Below, piece after piece: positions 8,123 to 18,895 of a stretch of DNA of 64,000 nt (the stretch's first letter is position 1; each line of letters begins with the position of its first letter). The stretch is from Luteimonas sp. JM171 (GTDB taxonomy: Bacteria; Pseudomonadota; Gammaproteobacteria; Xanthomonadales; Xanthomonadaceae), in the NCBI RefSeq assembly GCF_001717465.1, contig NZ_CP017074.1, forward strand, positions 1,330,873 through 1,394,872. Direction: 5' to 3'. The notes under the pieces were generated by a model that saw only the letters and a program-made list of their open reading frames with translations, did no database searches and was not told the DNA's origin. Made by a program: the position numbers and the translations under genes.

Positions 8123-9064
8123 TCAGTGGCGCCCGGTGGTCACCGCCCCGCCATGCTGGCGGCGCAGCCGGTCGAACCCGTGCACCAGCAGCCACAGCCC
8201 CCCGGCGAGGTAGGGCAGGCAGCTGGGCACCCACATCAAGAGCCCGGCCAGCTGCTGGTCGGCCAGCGGATCGAGCCCCAGCAGCGGCGCCCGCAGCGCG
8301 TAGGCCGGGTAAAGGATGCGCGGCGCGAACGTCAGCAGCGCCCCGGCGAAGCCCATCACCACCGTCACCGTCACCAGCGCCACCAGCGCCGGCGCCACGC
8401 CCGCCTCCGGCTCGCGGATGCGCCGCCATACCGCGATCCAGAACCACATCCCCGCCAGCACGAAGGCCGCGTGCATCGCGAAGTGCAGCAGCGGATCCGA
8501 CAGCGCCACCGCGATCGCCGCCGGCACGTGCCACAGCACCATGATCCCGGCGTGCGCCGCCGTCGCCATTCCCAGCCGCCCGGCAAGCCATCCGTGCACC
8601 GGCCCCGCCCACCGGTGCAGCCGCCGAGACCACGCCTTCGGCAGCGCGTGCGCAATCCCCGCCAGCGGCCGTCCCGCCAGCAGCAGCGGCGGCGCCACCG
8701 CCAGCAGCAGCATGTGCTGCCCCACGTGCGCCGCCAGCGACCAGGCCGCATACGCGTCCAGCGGCCACATCGTCGCCAGCAGGAACACCAGTGCCCCGGC
8801 CCCGAACGCCGCAGCCTCCCACACCGACACCCCGCGCCCGGCGCCCGCCTGCCGCCACAGCCGCGCAACGCCCACCGCGTACATCAAGAACAGCGCAATC
8901 GGCCCCAGCAGCAGCGGCGACAGCGTCCACGCCTGGCCAAGCGCCGGCGGTGCATCGCCAGCAAAGCACACCGCCGCCGTGATCCGCGGCAGCGCCCACG
9001 CCCCCGGCGCAAGCGCCAGCAGCCCGGCCATCGCGATGAACCCCATCCTGCGCATACCCCGCAT
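8123..9064 (-). CDS. ctaG: CtaG-like (caa3_CtaG) cytochrome c oxidase assembly protein
   Basis: A 313-residue polytopic membrane protein with about seven to eight hydrophobic segments and histidines and tryptophans in conserved positions: TMWPLDAYAAWSLAAHVGQHM at about 97-117, ILVLWHVPAA-type segment after it, and DQQLAGLLMWVPSCLPYL near the C-terminus. These are hallmarks of the CtaG family involved in copper delivery to haem-copper oxidases in Gram-positives and many proteobacteria. The start is uncertain among ATGs at 9064, 9055 and 9046. The gene is divergent from the HemJ/CopD-like gene and close to the oxidase operon, which supports the role. It is distinct from the Cox11-type CtaG. Confidence 0.85.
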   Translation of the reverse strand: MRGMRRMGFIAMAGLLALAPGAWALPRITAAVCFAGDAPPALGQAWTLSPLLLGPIALFLMYAVGVARLWRQAGAGRGVSVWEAAAFGAGALVFLLATMWPLDAYAAWSLAAHVGQHMLLLAVAPPLLLAGRPLAGIAHALPKAWSRRLHRWAGPVHGWLAGRLGMATAAHAGIMVLWHVPAAIAVALSDPLLHFAMHAAFVLAGMWFWIAVWRRIREPEAGVAPALVALVTVTVVMGFAGALLTFAPRILYPAYALRAPLLGLDPLADQQLAGLLMWVPSCLPYLAGGLWLLVHGFDRLRRQHGGAVTTGRH

Positions 9065-9160
9065 CCTGACCACCCGCCCGGCAACGCCGCGTGCACGGTG
9101 TCGCGTGCATGCTCCTTGTGCTGACGATTCCCGGCAAACCTCCCACTGGAGCGTGAAACC

Positions 9161-9616
9161 GTGTACTTCTGGCTCAAGGTCCTCCACATCGGCGCCATGG
9201 CCGTCTGGTTCACCGGCCTGTTCTTCCTGCCGCGCCTGTTCGTTGCCCACGGACACGGCGAAATCGACGACGACCGCGGCTACCTCACCCCCGCCGCCAA
9301 CCTCCTCTTCTTCCGCATCGCCACGCCCGCGGCGCTGGTCACCACCATCGCCGGCATGATCCTCATGGCCTGGAACCCCGACGGCGCCTGGCTGGTGATG
9401 AAGCTCTCGGTCGTCGCCATCGCCGTCCTCATCCACCTCTACCTCGGCGTCCTCCTCTACCAGCTCGGCCAGGGCAACGACCGCCACGGCCCCTGGACCT
9501 ACCGTGCCCTGGGCTGGACCCCGTTTGCCCTGCTCCTCGCCATCGCCGCCATCACCGGCGCCAAACCCGACACCGCCGCAGACCTCCCACCCCCACCCGC
9601 GCAAGCCGCGAGATAG
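9161..9616 (+). CDS. HemJ/CopD-like membrane protein
   Basis: A 151-residue protein with four hydrophobic segments. The N-terminus MYFWLKVLHIGAMAVWFTGL and the following FFLPRLFVAH match the HemJ (UPF0093) pattern, where a membrane histidine (here H9) and a lysine after the third segment (K81) are needed for protoporphyrinogen oxidase activity. CopD-type copper proteins share the same fold, so the annotation is left open between the two. The start is a GTG at 9161 with GGAG nine bases upstream. Haem synthesis or copper supply would both fit its place beside ctaG and the cytochrome oxidase genes. Confidence 0.75.
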   Translation: MYFWLKVLHIGAMAVWFTGLFFLPRLFVAHGHGEIDDDRGYLTPAANLLFFRIATPAALVTTIAGMILMAWNPDGAWLVMKLSVVAIAVLIHLYLGVLLYQLGQGNDRHGPWTYRALGWTPFALLLAIAAITGAKPDTAADLPPPPAQAAR

Positions 9617-9657
9617 CACCCCAGCCAACGAAGCCGGCGCACCGATCGTCGCGGTGA

Positions 9658-9771
9658 GCCGTGCCCTGCCGGCGGGGGTATCGCGACAAGCAATACATGG
9701 ATGTATTGCGCGCGCGTCGGGACAGGACGTCCCGCCGCGCGAAAAGCGATACCCCGCCGGCAGGGCACGGC
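9658..9771. repeat. Large inverted repeat with two inner hairpins (cloverleaf-like)
   Basis: Arms at 9658-9684 and 9746-9771 are identical inverted except for one extra G. The 61-base interior holds a perfect palindrome CAATACAT-GG-ATGTATTG (9691-9708) and a GC-rich hairpin built on GGGAC (9719-9723) and GTCCC (9729-9733) with flanking CGCG runs. It fills most of the gap between the convergent HemJ-like and DUF2231 genes and encodes no protein. Confidence 0.85.
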
Positions 9772-9822
9772 GTCCACCCGAAGCCCGCCAGGCCACCTGC
9801 GGCAGGCCTGGACAGCTTCGAA

Positions 9823-10356
9823 TCACGCGTTCGGCGGCGCGTCTTCGCCCGGATCTTCCTCAGCCTTGGTATGCCCGTACACCCCGATCCCATGGTGGAA
9901 GCTCAGCGACCCGCCCAGCCAGCCTGCCACCCCGATCACCCCCAGCATCACACCCCCCTGCACCAGCCCCCACGGCCACACCGCCGCCTGCGGATCCGGC
10001 CACCGCAGCCAGACCCCCAGCGCCGCCAGTGCCAGCCCCATCACCGCCGCCAGGAAATGGCTCCATGCCGACACATGCCGCCGCGCCACCCGCACCAGCA
10101 GCAGGTCCATCGTCCCCACCAGCCCGGCCACCACCCCCAGCCCCAGCCCCCCGATGTTCAGCCACAGCCCAACCCGCGCCCAGAACGGATCCGAGAAGAA
10201 CAGATAGGCCAGGTCCGCCAGCGGCACCGACGTCAGGAACGCGATCGGGAACGTCACCAGCATCGGGTGGATCGGATGCCTGGCGATCGCCATCACGCTC
10301 TCCACCGCTGGGGCGCGGCCTTCGGCGACGGGTTGCTTGAGCTCTTTCTCTTCCAT
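9823..10356 (-). CDS. DUF2231 family membrane protein
   Basis: A 177-residue protein with four hydrophobic segments. The signature HPIHPMLVTFPIA near residues 27-39 is the conserved start of DUF2231 proteins, and a histidine pair near the C-terminus (FHHGIGV) is also typical. The family is unassigned functionally but is frequently found near cytochromes and copper enzymes. It is the last gene of the oxidase operon, starting eight bases after the previous stop codon. The ATG at 10356 is preferred because GAGG lies five bases upstream; ATG 10359 or GTG 10371 are possible. Confidence 0.85.
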   Translation of the reverse strand: MEEKELKQPVAEGRAPAVESVMAIARHPIHPMLVTFPIAFLTSVPLADLAYLFFSDPFWARVGLWLNIGGLGLGVVAGLVGTMDLLLVRVARRHVSAWSHFLAAVMGLALAALGVWLRWPDPQAAVWPWGLVQGGVMLGVIGVAGWLGGSLSFHHGIGVYGHTKAEEDPGEDAPPNA

Positions 10357-10363
10357 CATTTCC

Positions 10364-10762
10364 TCACGCACACGGCGGCAGCAGCAGCACCGGCAGCGCC
10401 GTGAAGCACACCGCGATGAACGCCACCACCGACACCAGCGCCGTCAGCACCGACATGAAATGGCGCCGGCGCGCAGCCATCGCCACCGGCGACTCCACGC
10501 CCTTCGCCGCCTGCACCTCGAACTTCGCCAGCCGCCGGCAGCGCAGCGCCCGCATGCCCTGCCAGGCGATCAGCGCCAGCGCCACCACCGTGGCCAGCAG
10601 CAGCCACCACGACACCATCTCCATCCCGGCAACGCGCTGGCGCTGCCAGCCCTGCCAGCAGGCCAGCCCCTGCATGATGTAGACCGCCAGGAAATGCGCC
10701 GCCCACACCGCCAGCGGCAGGGCCATCCCGCTCAAGCGCCACGGACCGATCCGCTCCAGCAT
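10364..10762 (-). CDS. Small membrane protein of the oxidase operon
   Basis: A 132-residue protein with three hydrophobic segments at about 13-33, 48-68 and 102-124 and an Arg/Lys-rich cytoplasmic loop between the second and third. No named family is recognised. Its ATG at 10762 shares its first base with the TGA of the subunit I-III gene (TGATG), which implies coupled translation and equal dosage with the oxidase. A role as an accessory or assembly subunit is therefore plausible by position only. It could be a diverged subunit IV-like protein, but it is longer and shows no motif to support that. Confidence 0.75.
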   Translation of the reverse strand: MLERIGPWRLSGMALPLAVWAAHFLAVYIMQGLACWQGWQRQRVAGMEMVSWWLLLATVVALALIAWQGMRALRCRRLAKFEVQAAKGVESPVAMAARRRHFMSVLTALVSVVAFIAVCFTALPVLLLPPCA

Positions 10763-13284
10763 CAGATCATCCTCGGGAACAGGTGGATCACCGCCCAGGC
10801 CACCGCGCCCTGGGCCACCGTGTAGCGCCACAGCGCCGCCAGCACCCGCGCCTCCAGCGGCCGTGCCGGGCTGGTGTAGCCGCGGCGGATCCGCGCCGCC
10901 ACGAACAGCGAGGCCAGCACCGCCACCGCCACGTGCACGAAGTGGAAGCCCGCCAGCGTCCACACCACCGACGCATACGCATGCGCCTGCGGCGCGCCCA
11001 CCGGCCCTGCCAGCGCAATCCAGTGGGCGGCGATGAAGCCCGCGCCGAGCAGCGCCGCCGTCAGCCAGCCAATGGCGCCGCCCCCGCGCGCGAGCGCCCG
11101 CCAGGCCCACCGGGCCGCCACCGCGCACCCCGCCAGCAGCGCCAGGGCAAGCAGCGGCATGCCGAGCGTGCCGACCCCGATGCCGGCCGGTGGCCACGCC
11201 TGCGTACCCAGCCAAAGATAGAAGTAGGCGAACACCAGCGATGCGAACAGCGCGCCGTCGATCAGCAGCGAGCTCACCAGCGCCCACCAGCCGGGCGCAT
11301 TGCGCGCCGCGTACTGCGTCGGCAGCACCAGCCCGGGCCTGGCTTCATGTTCGGCCGGCGCTTCGGGATGGCCCGTCGTCCACGCCCACACGCCAAACAG
11401 CGCCAGCAGCGGCACGACCATCAGCGCCGCCCCCAGGTAGAACTTGGCGATGAAGCAGGCCAGCAGCCCCGCCAGGGCCAGCGCCGAGAGGATCGGAATC
11501 CAGGTGGAGGTGGAGACGCGGATCACCTGCTCGGGCTTCGCCGACAGGATCCCCGTGCCCAGCAGCTCGCGCCGCCCGTGCCAGGGATTGCCCAGCAGCC
11601 CGTCGGTGCGGTCGGTGGCCTCGTCGACCTCCGGCCGGTCCCACAGCGGATAGCGGCCGTCCACCTCCGGTACCGAGGCGAAGTTGAACTGCGGCACCGG
11701 GAACGGCACCGCCCATTCCAGGGTCCCCGCCTTCCACGGGTTGCGGGCGGCCTTGCGGCCCGCGCGCAGGCTGATGATCACGTCCACCGCGATGGCAATC
11801 ATGCCCACCGCCAACAAAAACGAGGCGGCCGTGGAGAACAGGTTCAGCCACTGCACGCTCAGCTCCTGCGGGTAGGTGTAGACCCGCCGCGGCATCCCCA
11901 GCAGCCCGGTCAGGTGCATCGGCAGGAAGGTGAGGTTGAAGCCCAGGAACACCATCCAGAACGCCGTGCGCGACAGGCTTTCGGACGGCATCCGCCCGCT
12001 CACCAGCGGCAGCCAGTAATAGAGCGCGGCGAACAGCGGGAACATCATCCCGCCGATCAGCACGTAGTGCAGGTGCGCGACCACGAAGTGGGTGTCGTGC
12101 ACCTGCCAGTCCAGCGGCACCATCGCCAGCATCACCCCGGTGAGCCCGCCGGGGATGAAGATGAAGAAGAAGCCGAACAGGTACAGCATCGGCACCCGCA
12201 GCCACGGCCGGCCGGACCACAGGGTGGCGATCCAGGCGAACACCTGGATGCCCATCGGGATCGCCACCGCCATGCTCGCCGCGCTGAAGAACGCCAGCGC
12301 CAGCAGCGGGATGCCCACCGTGTACATGTGGTGCACCCACAGCCCGAAGCTGATGAAGCCCACCGACACGAACGCCAGCACGATCCACGTATGTCCCACG
12401 ATCGGCCGCCGCGCGAAGGTGGCGATGATCATCGACACCATGCCCGCCGCCGGCAGGAAGATGATGTAGACCTCGGGGTGGCCGAACAGCCAGAACAGGT
12501 GCTGCCACAGCAGCGGATCGCCGCCGCGGGCCACCTCGAAGAAGGCGAAGTCGAACGCGCGCTGGATCTCCAGCAGGATCGACGCAAGGATCAGCGGCGG
12601 GAACCCGAACGCGATCATGAAGGCGGTCACCAGCATCGCCCAGGCGAACAGCGGCATCCGCCGCAGGTCCATGCCCGGCGCGCGGTTGATCAGGATCGTC
12701 ACGATCAGTTCGATCGCCGCCAGCACCGCCGCGATCTCGGCGAAGGTCACCCCGATCAGCCAGAAGTCCGCGCCCAGCCCGGGCGAGTAGGTGGCATCGC
12801 TCAGCGGCACATACATGAACCAGCCGCCGTCCGGCGCCGCGTCGAACAGGAAGCTCGAATACAGGAACAGCCCGCCGAACAGGTAGCACCAGTAGCCGAA
12901 CGCGGACAGCCGCGGGAACGGCAGGTCGCGCGAGCCCAGCATCTTGGGCAGCAGGTACATCGCGAAGCCTTCCAGGATCGGCACCGCGAACAGGAACATC
13001 ATCGTCGTGCCGTGCATGGTCACGAACTGGTTGAAGCGCGCCGGGTCCAGCACCTCCACGTCGAACCACGCCAGCTGCAGCCGGATGAACATGCCCAGCA
13101 CCCCGCCGGCCAGCAGGAAGGCGAAGCCCGTCACGATGAACCGCATCGCCACCGTCGAGTGGTTCACCGCCTTGAGCTGGCCGACGATGCCCGGCTCGTT
13201 GCCCCAGATCCGGTGCAGCTCCTCGAGCCGGGCGGCGTTCTCCATCGGGTCGAGGGGGGCGGGGCTCACGGCATCCGTGCTCAT
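10762..13284 (-). CDS. Cytochrome c oxidase, fused subunit I and subunit III
   Basis: An 840-residue protein. Residues about 25-560 are a haem-copper oxidase subunit I: haem a ligands H91 (MHGTTMMF) and H406, haem a3 ligand H404, CuB ligands H269 and H318-H319, and the H269-PE-V-Y273 element that forms the His-Tyr cross-link. E271 follows the GHPEV pattern of A1-type oxidases. Residues about 640-840 are a subunit III domain with paired membrane segments and a HFVHV motif. D120 of the D-channel is present, but the residue matching the D-channel asparagine is S127, and the K-channel lysine position reads MGIQVFAW, giving Q347. The protein reduces O2 to water in the inner membrane. Overlap with subunit II is ATGA. 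Confidence 0.95.
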   Translation of the reverse strand: MSTDAVSPAPLDPMENAARLEELHRIWGNEPGIVGQLKAVNHSTVAMRFIVTGFAFLLAGGVLGMFIRLQLAWFDVEVLDPARFNQFVTMHGTTMMFLFAVPILEGFAMYLLPKMLGSRDLPFPRLSAFGYWCYLFGGLFLYSSFLFDAAPDGGWFMYVPLSDATYSPGLGADFWLIGVTFAEIAAVLAAIELIVTILINRAPGMDLRRMPLFAWAMLVTAFMIAFGFPPLILASILLEIQRAFDFAFFEVARGGDPLLWQHLFWLFGHPEVYIIFLPAAGMVSMIIATFARRPIVGHTWIVLAFVSVGFISFGLWVHHMYTVGIPLLALAFFSAASMAVAIPMGIQVFAWIATLWSGRPWLRVPMLYLFGFFFIFIPGGLTGVMLAMVPLDWQVHDTHFVVAHLHYVLIGGMMFPLFAALYYWLPLVSGRMPSESLSRTAFWMVFLGFNLTFLPMHLTGLLGMPRRVYTYPQELSVQWLNLFSTAASFLLAVGMIAIAVDVIISLRAGRKAARNPWKAGTLEWAVPFPVPQFNFASVPEVDGRYPLWDRPEVDEATDRTDGLLGNPWHGRRELLGTGILSAKPEQVIRVSTSTWIPILSALALAGLLACFIAKFYLGAALMVVPLLALFGVWAWTTGHPEAPAEHEARPGLVLPTQYAARNAPGWWALVSSLLIDGALFASLVFAYFYLWLGTQAWPPAGIGVGTLGMPLLALALLAGCAVAARWAWRALARGGGAIGWLTAALLGAGFIAAHWIALAGPVGAPQAHAYASVVWTLAGFHFVHVAVAVLASLFVAARIRRGYTSPARPLEARVLAALWRYTVAQGAVAWAVIHLFPRMI

Positions 13285-14033
13285 GGCGCGGCCCCCGCGG
13301 CGCCTGCGCCGATGGCGTTGTCGCGCAGCCAGGCATCCCAGGCGTCGTCATCCAGCACCCGCACGTCAAAATGCATGTGCGCATGCGCCAGCCCGCAGAA
13401 CTCCGCGCACTGCCCGCGGATCGGCGTGGCGCCGCCGTCATGGTCGGCGCGCAGGCGCAGCCGGTTCACGCGGCCGGGGATCGCATCCATCTTCCCGCCC
13501 AGCCGCGGGATCCAGAAGCTGTGGATCACATCCGCGCTGGTGATGCGGAACTCCACCATCCGCCCCAGCGGCATCGCCAGCACTTCGCGGCTCACGGCCA
13601 GCGGCGCGCCGGCATCATCCAGGTATCGGAACTCCCAGAACCACTGGTGCCCGGTCACCTCCACCACCGCCGACGGCGTCTCGCCCAGCCCGGTCAGGCG
13701 CTTGCTGTCCAGCGTGCCCCACACCAGCAGCGCGCCGAGCACCACGGTGGGGAACACCAGGCCCCCGCCCACGATCAGCCGCTGCGGCTTCTTCAGTTCG
13801 CGCGTGTTCTCCCCGCGCAGCAGCGCAATCAGGATGAAGACCACCACACCGGCCCAGATCACCACCGCCCCGGCGAACATCACCCACCAGATCTCGGCGA
13901 TGCGCTGCGCGGAGGGGCCGGCGGGATCGATGATCGAGCGCGGGCCGCTGCAGCCGACAAGCAGCAGCGCGGCCGCGACGAGGACCGCGCCGTGGAGGTG
14001 CACTGTGGTTTTGCGGTGCCCGGTGGAGGTCAT
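13281..14033 (-). CDS. Cytochrome c oxidase subunit II (CuA subunit, lipoprotein)
   Basis: A 250-residue protein. A lipobox LLVGC places the acylated Cys at 28, two transmembrane helices follow at about 46-72 and 88-107, and the periplasmic cupredoxin domain carries the complete CuA set: H171, C209, E211, C213, H217 and M220. The aromatic electron-entry patch is GHQWFWEF at about 128-135. There is no C-terminal cytochrome c domain, so it is not a caa3-type subunit. It passes electrons from cytochrome c to subunit I. The start at 14033 is chosen because it puts the lipoprotein signal at the N-terminus; ATGs at 14075 and 14111 are in frame and none has a clear ribosome site. Confidence 0.93.
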   Translation of the reverse strand: MTSTGHRKTTVHLHGAVLVAAALLLVGCSGPRSIIDPAGPSAQRIAEIWWVMFAGAVVIWAGVVVFILIALLRGENTRELKKPQRLIVGGGLVFPTVVLGALLVWGTLDSKRLTGLGETPSAVVEVTGHQWFWEFRYLDDAGAPLAVSREVLAMPLGRMVEFRITSADVIHSFWIPRLGGKMDAIPGRVNRLRLRADHDGGATPIRGQCAEFCGLAHAHMHFDVRVLDDDAWDAWLRDNAIGAGAAGAAP

Positions 14034-14125
14034 CGCGCGGCGCGTGGCCCATGGAGTGTCCGGAACAGTAGCCATGGCCGTGGACAGCGAGTGTGAATGC
14101 ACGCCCGCCATGCGAACATCCAGCC

Positions 14126-15265
14126 ATGGACCAGAGCACCCCCGACGCCGGCAACACCTCCCGCGATCCTGCGCCCCTCGGGCCGCTCGCGCGCCAGGCG
14201 CTGGTGCAGGGGCGGCTGCAGGCGATCGTCTACGGCGGCCTGCTGGCGCTGATGATCGGCTGGGTGCTGTACATCGGCCGGTCCGTGTTCGTGCCGATGG
14301 TGTTCGGGGTGATCGTGGTCTACATCATCATCGGCCTGTCGCGCGGGCTGCGGCGCCTGCCCACGGTGGGCCGCTGGCTGCCGCCCTGGCTGTGCTATGT
14401 GGCGTCGATCGCCTCGATCCTCGCGGTCATCACCGCCGGGGCGGTGCTGGTGGTCAACAACATCGGCCGGGTGGTGCAGCTGGTGCCGCAGTACGAGCAG
14501 ACCCTGCTGCAGATGATCCAGCGCGGCGCCGTGTTCCTGGGCATTGAAACCGCGCCCACCTGGACCACCCTGCGCGACCAGGTGCTGGACCAGATCAGCG
14601 CCCAGGCGGTGATCGGATCCACCGTGGTATCAGCCACCGCCATCATCGCCACCCTGGCGGTGGTGCTGCTCTACGTCACCTTCCTGCTGGTGGAAAAGCG
14701 GGTGTTCCCGCACAAGCTGCGCAACCTGTCCGATGATCCGGAGGACGTGTCACGCATCCGCCAGGTGCTCGACGGCATCAGCGCCCGGGTGGGGCAGTAT
14801 CTCGCGCTCAAAACGCTGGTGAGCGTGATCCTGGGGGTGATCAGCTGGGCCATCATGGAAATCTTCGGCGTCGAGTTCGCCGGTTTCTGGGCGGTGTTGA
14901 TCACGGTGCTCAACTTCGTGCCCTACATCGGCTCGTTCCTGGGCGTGCTGTTCCCGGTGGCGTGGGCGATCGTGCAGTTCGGCGAGTGGGGCACCGTGAT
15001 CACGCTGCTGGTGCTGCTGACCAGCGCCCAGTTCGTGATCGGCAACTTCCTCGATCCCTGGCTGCTGGGCAATTCGCTCAACCTCAGCCCGTTCGTGATC
15101 CTGGCCAGCCTCACCATCTGGGGCGGGCTGTGGGGCATCCCCGGCGCATTCCTGGCCGTGCCCATCACGTCCGTGCTGGTGATCATCCTCTCCGAGTTCC
15201 GCGGCACCCGCCCCATCGCCGTGCTCATGTCGCGCGGCGGCGAACTGCACGACCGTTCCACGTAG
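14126..15265 (+). CDS. AI-2E family transporter (PerM/TqsA-like permease)
   Basis: A 379-residue membrane protein with paired N-terminal helices (about 26-78), a long amphipathic middle region (about 105-165) and four to five C-terminal helices. The segment LNFVPYIGSFLGVLFPVAWA and the following NFLDPWLLGNSLNLSPFVI are family signatures. The family exports autoinducer-2 or other small solutes, and some members are Na+/H+ exchangers; substrate is not inferable. The gene is divergent from the oxidase operon with under 100 bases between start codons. The ATG at 14126 is preferred over 14093 on length, with no strong ribosome site for either. Confidence 0.88.
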   Translation: MDQSTPDAGNTSRDPAPLGPLARQALVQGRLQAIVYGGLLALMIGWVLYIGRSVFVPMVFGVIVVYIIIGLSRGLRRLPTVGRWLPPWLCYVASIASILAVITAGAVLVVNNIGRVVQLVPQYEQTLLQMIQRGAVFLGIETAPTWTTLRDQVLDQISAQAVIGSTVVSATAIIATLAVVLLYVTFLLVEKRVFPHKLRNLSDDPEDVSRIRQVLDGISARVGQYLALKTLVSVILGVISWAIMEIFGVEFAGFWAVLITVLNFVPYIGSFLGVLFPVAWAIVQFGEWGTVITLLVLLTSAQFVIGNFLDPWLLGNSLNLSPFVILASLTIWGGLWGIPGAFLAVPITSVLVIILSEFRGTRPIAVLMSRGGELHDRST

Positions 15266-15340
15266 TGGGGGAACCGTTCTGTCCGGGATGGTCTTGCGGA
15301 TCCGGAGCGGCTCCTGCATTTGAGCCACGCAGTGAATTGA

Positions 15341-15451
15341 GGGCCCCCCCGCGGCCGGCAGGCCTCTGCGCTCCATGTCCCCCGGAATCCGCCAGGGCGG
15401 ATTCCTCCTCCTTTACTTACGCGCAGAGGCCTCCCGGCCACGACAGGGCCC
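15341..15451. repeat. Nested inverted-repeat element, copy 2
   Basis: Outer arms 15341-15370 and 15422-15451 pair at 25 of 30 positions. The conserved strands CTCCATGTCCCCCGG (15371-15385) and CCTCCTCCTTTACTTAC (15404-15420) enclose an inner hairpin AATCCGCC-ag-GGCGGATT. The first bases of the arms next to the core differ from copy 1 (CTGCG/CGCAG instead of TTTCG/CGAAA) yet remain complementary. Confidence 0.9.
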
Positions 15452-15510
15452 GGCTCCGGTCACTGTTACGACGCTGCCCGCCTTTGACGACGCGGCCACG
15501 ACTTGTCCAG

Positions 15511-15608
15511 CGCCGGGTGGGGGTGCCCTCCAGGCGTAAGTAAAGGAGGAGGCCGGAGCGCAGCGCAGGCCGGGGGACATGGAGCCTGGAGGGCACCCCC
15601 ACCCGGTG
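15511..15608. repeat. Nested inverted-repeat element, copy 3 (opposite orientation)
   Basis: Outer arms 15511-15535 and 15584-15608 pair at 24 of 25 positions. The conserved strands appear as their complements: GTAAGTAAAGGAGGAGG (15536-15552) and CCGGGGGACATGGAG (15570-15584). The inner part is CCGGAGCGCAGCGCAGG, which differs from copies 1 and 2 but can also fold on itself. The outer arms are unrelated in sequence to those of the other copies. The remaining DNA in 15266-15655, between the convergent AI-2E and peptidase genes, shows nothing else. Confidence 0.9.
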
Positions 15609-15655
15609 CCTCCGCGTCCCGACAGCGCGAGCTTTCCCTTGGTTGGGGGAAGCCC

Positions 15656-17980
<2,325 letters not shown>

Positions 17981-18667
17981 TCAGCGGCCGAACAGGTTCT
18001 TCTTCTGCTCTTCGGTCATCGGCTTGCCCAGGTCCGGGTTCACCTGCTTGCCGAGTGCATAGGCCTTCGCAGTCGCCGGCCGGGCGGCGATCGCTTCGTG
18101 CCAGCGCACCACGTTGGGGTAGGGCGCCATGTCGATGGGGGCGCTGTCGTAGGCGTTGATCCATGGGAACACGGCCATGTCGGCAATCGAATACCCGTCG
18201 CCGGCGATGAACTCCCGCCCCCCAAGCCGCGTGTCCAGCACCTTCATCAGCCGCTGCACTTCCTTCGTATAGCGGTCGATCGCGTACTGGATCTTCTCCG
18301 GCGCGTACACGTTGAAATGCCCGTACTGCCCGCTCATCGGGCCTTGCCCGGCCACCTGCCAGAACAGCCACTCCAGCACCTCGATCCGCGCGCGCGGCTC
18401 CTCGGGCAGGAACTTGCCGGTCTTCTCGGCCAGGTACAGCAGGATCGCGCCGGACTCGAACACGCTCTGCGGCCCGCCGCCGTGCACCGGCTCATGGTCC
18501 ACGATCGCCGGCATCTTGTTGTTGGGCGAAATCTCCAGGAACTCCGGCTTGAACTGGTCGCCGGCGCCAATGTCCACCGGCTTCACCGCATACTCCAGCC
18601 CGGCCTCCTCCAGCAGCAGCGTGACCTTGTGGCCGTTGGGGGTGGGCCAGTAATAGAGATCGATCAT
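17981..18667 (-). CDS. Glutathione S-transferase (YfcG/Ure2p-like)
   Basis: A 228-residue cytosolic protein. An N-terminal thioredoxin-like domain (about 1-85) contains TPNGHKV near the glutathione site, NNKMPAIVD with the cis-proline, and ESGAILLYLAEKTG, the conserved Glu-Ser pair that holds glutathione. The helical C-terminal domain contains the SIADMAVFPWI motif. This combination is typical of nu-class enzymes with disulphide-bond reductase or glutathione transferase activity. GGAGG lies seven bases upstream of the ATG. It follows the peptidase gene in the same direction but upstream of it by 60 bases, so co-transcription is possible. Confidence 0.9.
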   Translation of the reverse strand: MIDLYYWPTPNGHKVTLLLEEAGLEYAVKPVDIGAGDQFKPEFLEISPNNKMPAIVDHEPVHGGGPQSVFESGAILLYLAEKTGKFLPEEPRARIEVLEWLFWQVAGQGPMSGQYGHFNVYAPEKIQYAIDRYTKEVQRLMKVLDTRLGGREFIAGDGYSIADMAVFPWINAYDSAPIDMAPYPNVVRWHEAIAARPATAKAYALGKQVNPDLGKPMTEEQKKNLFGR

Positions 18668-18895
18668 CGGGAACCTCCGGCGAAAAACGGGATTCCCAGT
18701 CTAGGCATCCGGCGGCAGGGTGGCGTGCACGCCCGGGCAACGCTCCGGTGCGCGGCCAGGCCCCAACGGCGCCAGTGGCGCGGGCATACCCGCGGCGATA
18801 GGCTGTCGCCAACCGCCGGTGAGGGGGGAGATGATTCCTGGAAGGCACGCCGATGCGCAGCGGCGCCAGCGACCGGCTGGCCGGCGGGGGCTGGG

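Noticed and set aside
10783..14547. A plus-strand open frame of over 1200 codons opposite the cytochrome oxidase genes
   Set aside because: It is extremely rich in Arg, His, Pro and Gln, has no domain pattern, and lies antisense to genes with complete catalytic motifs. It is a shadow caused by high GC.
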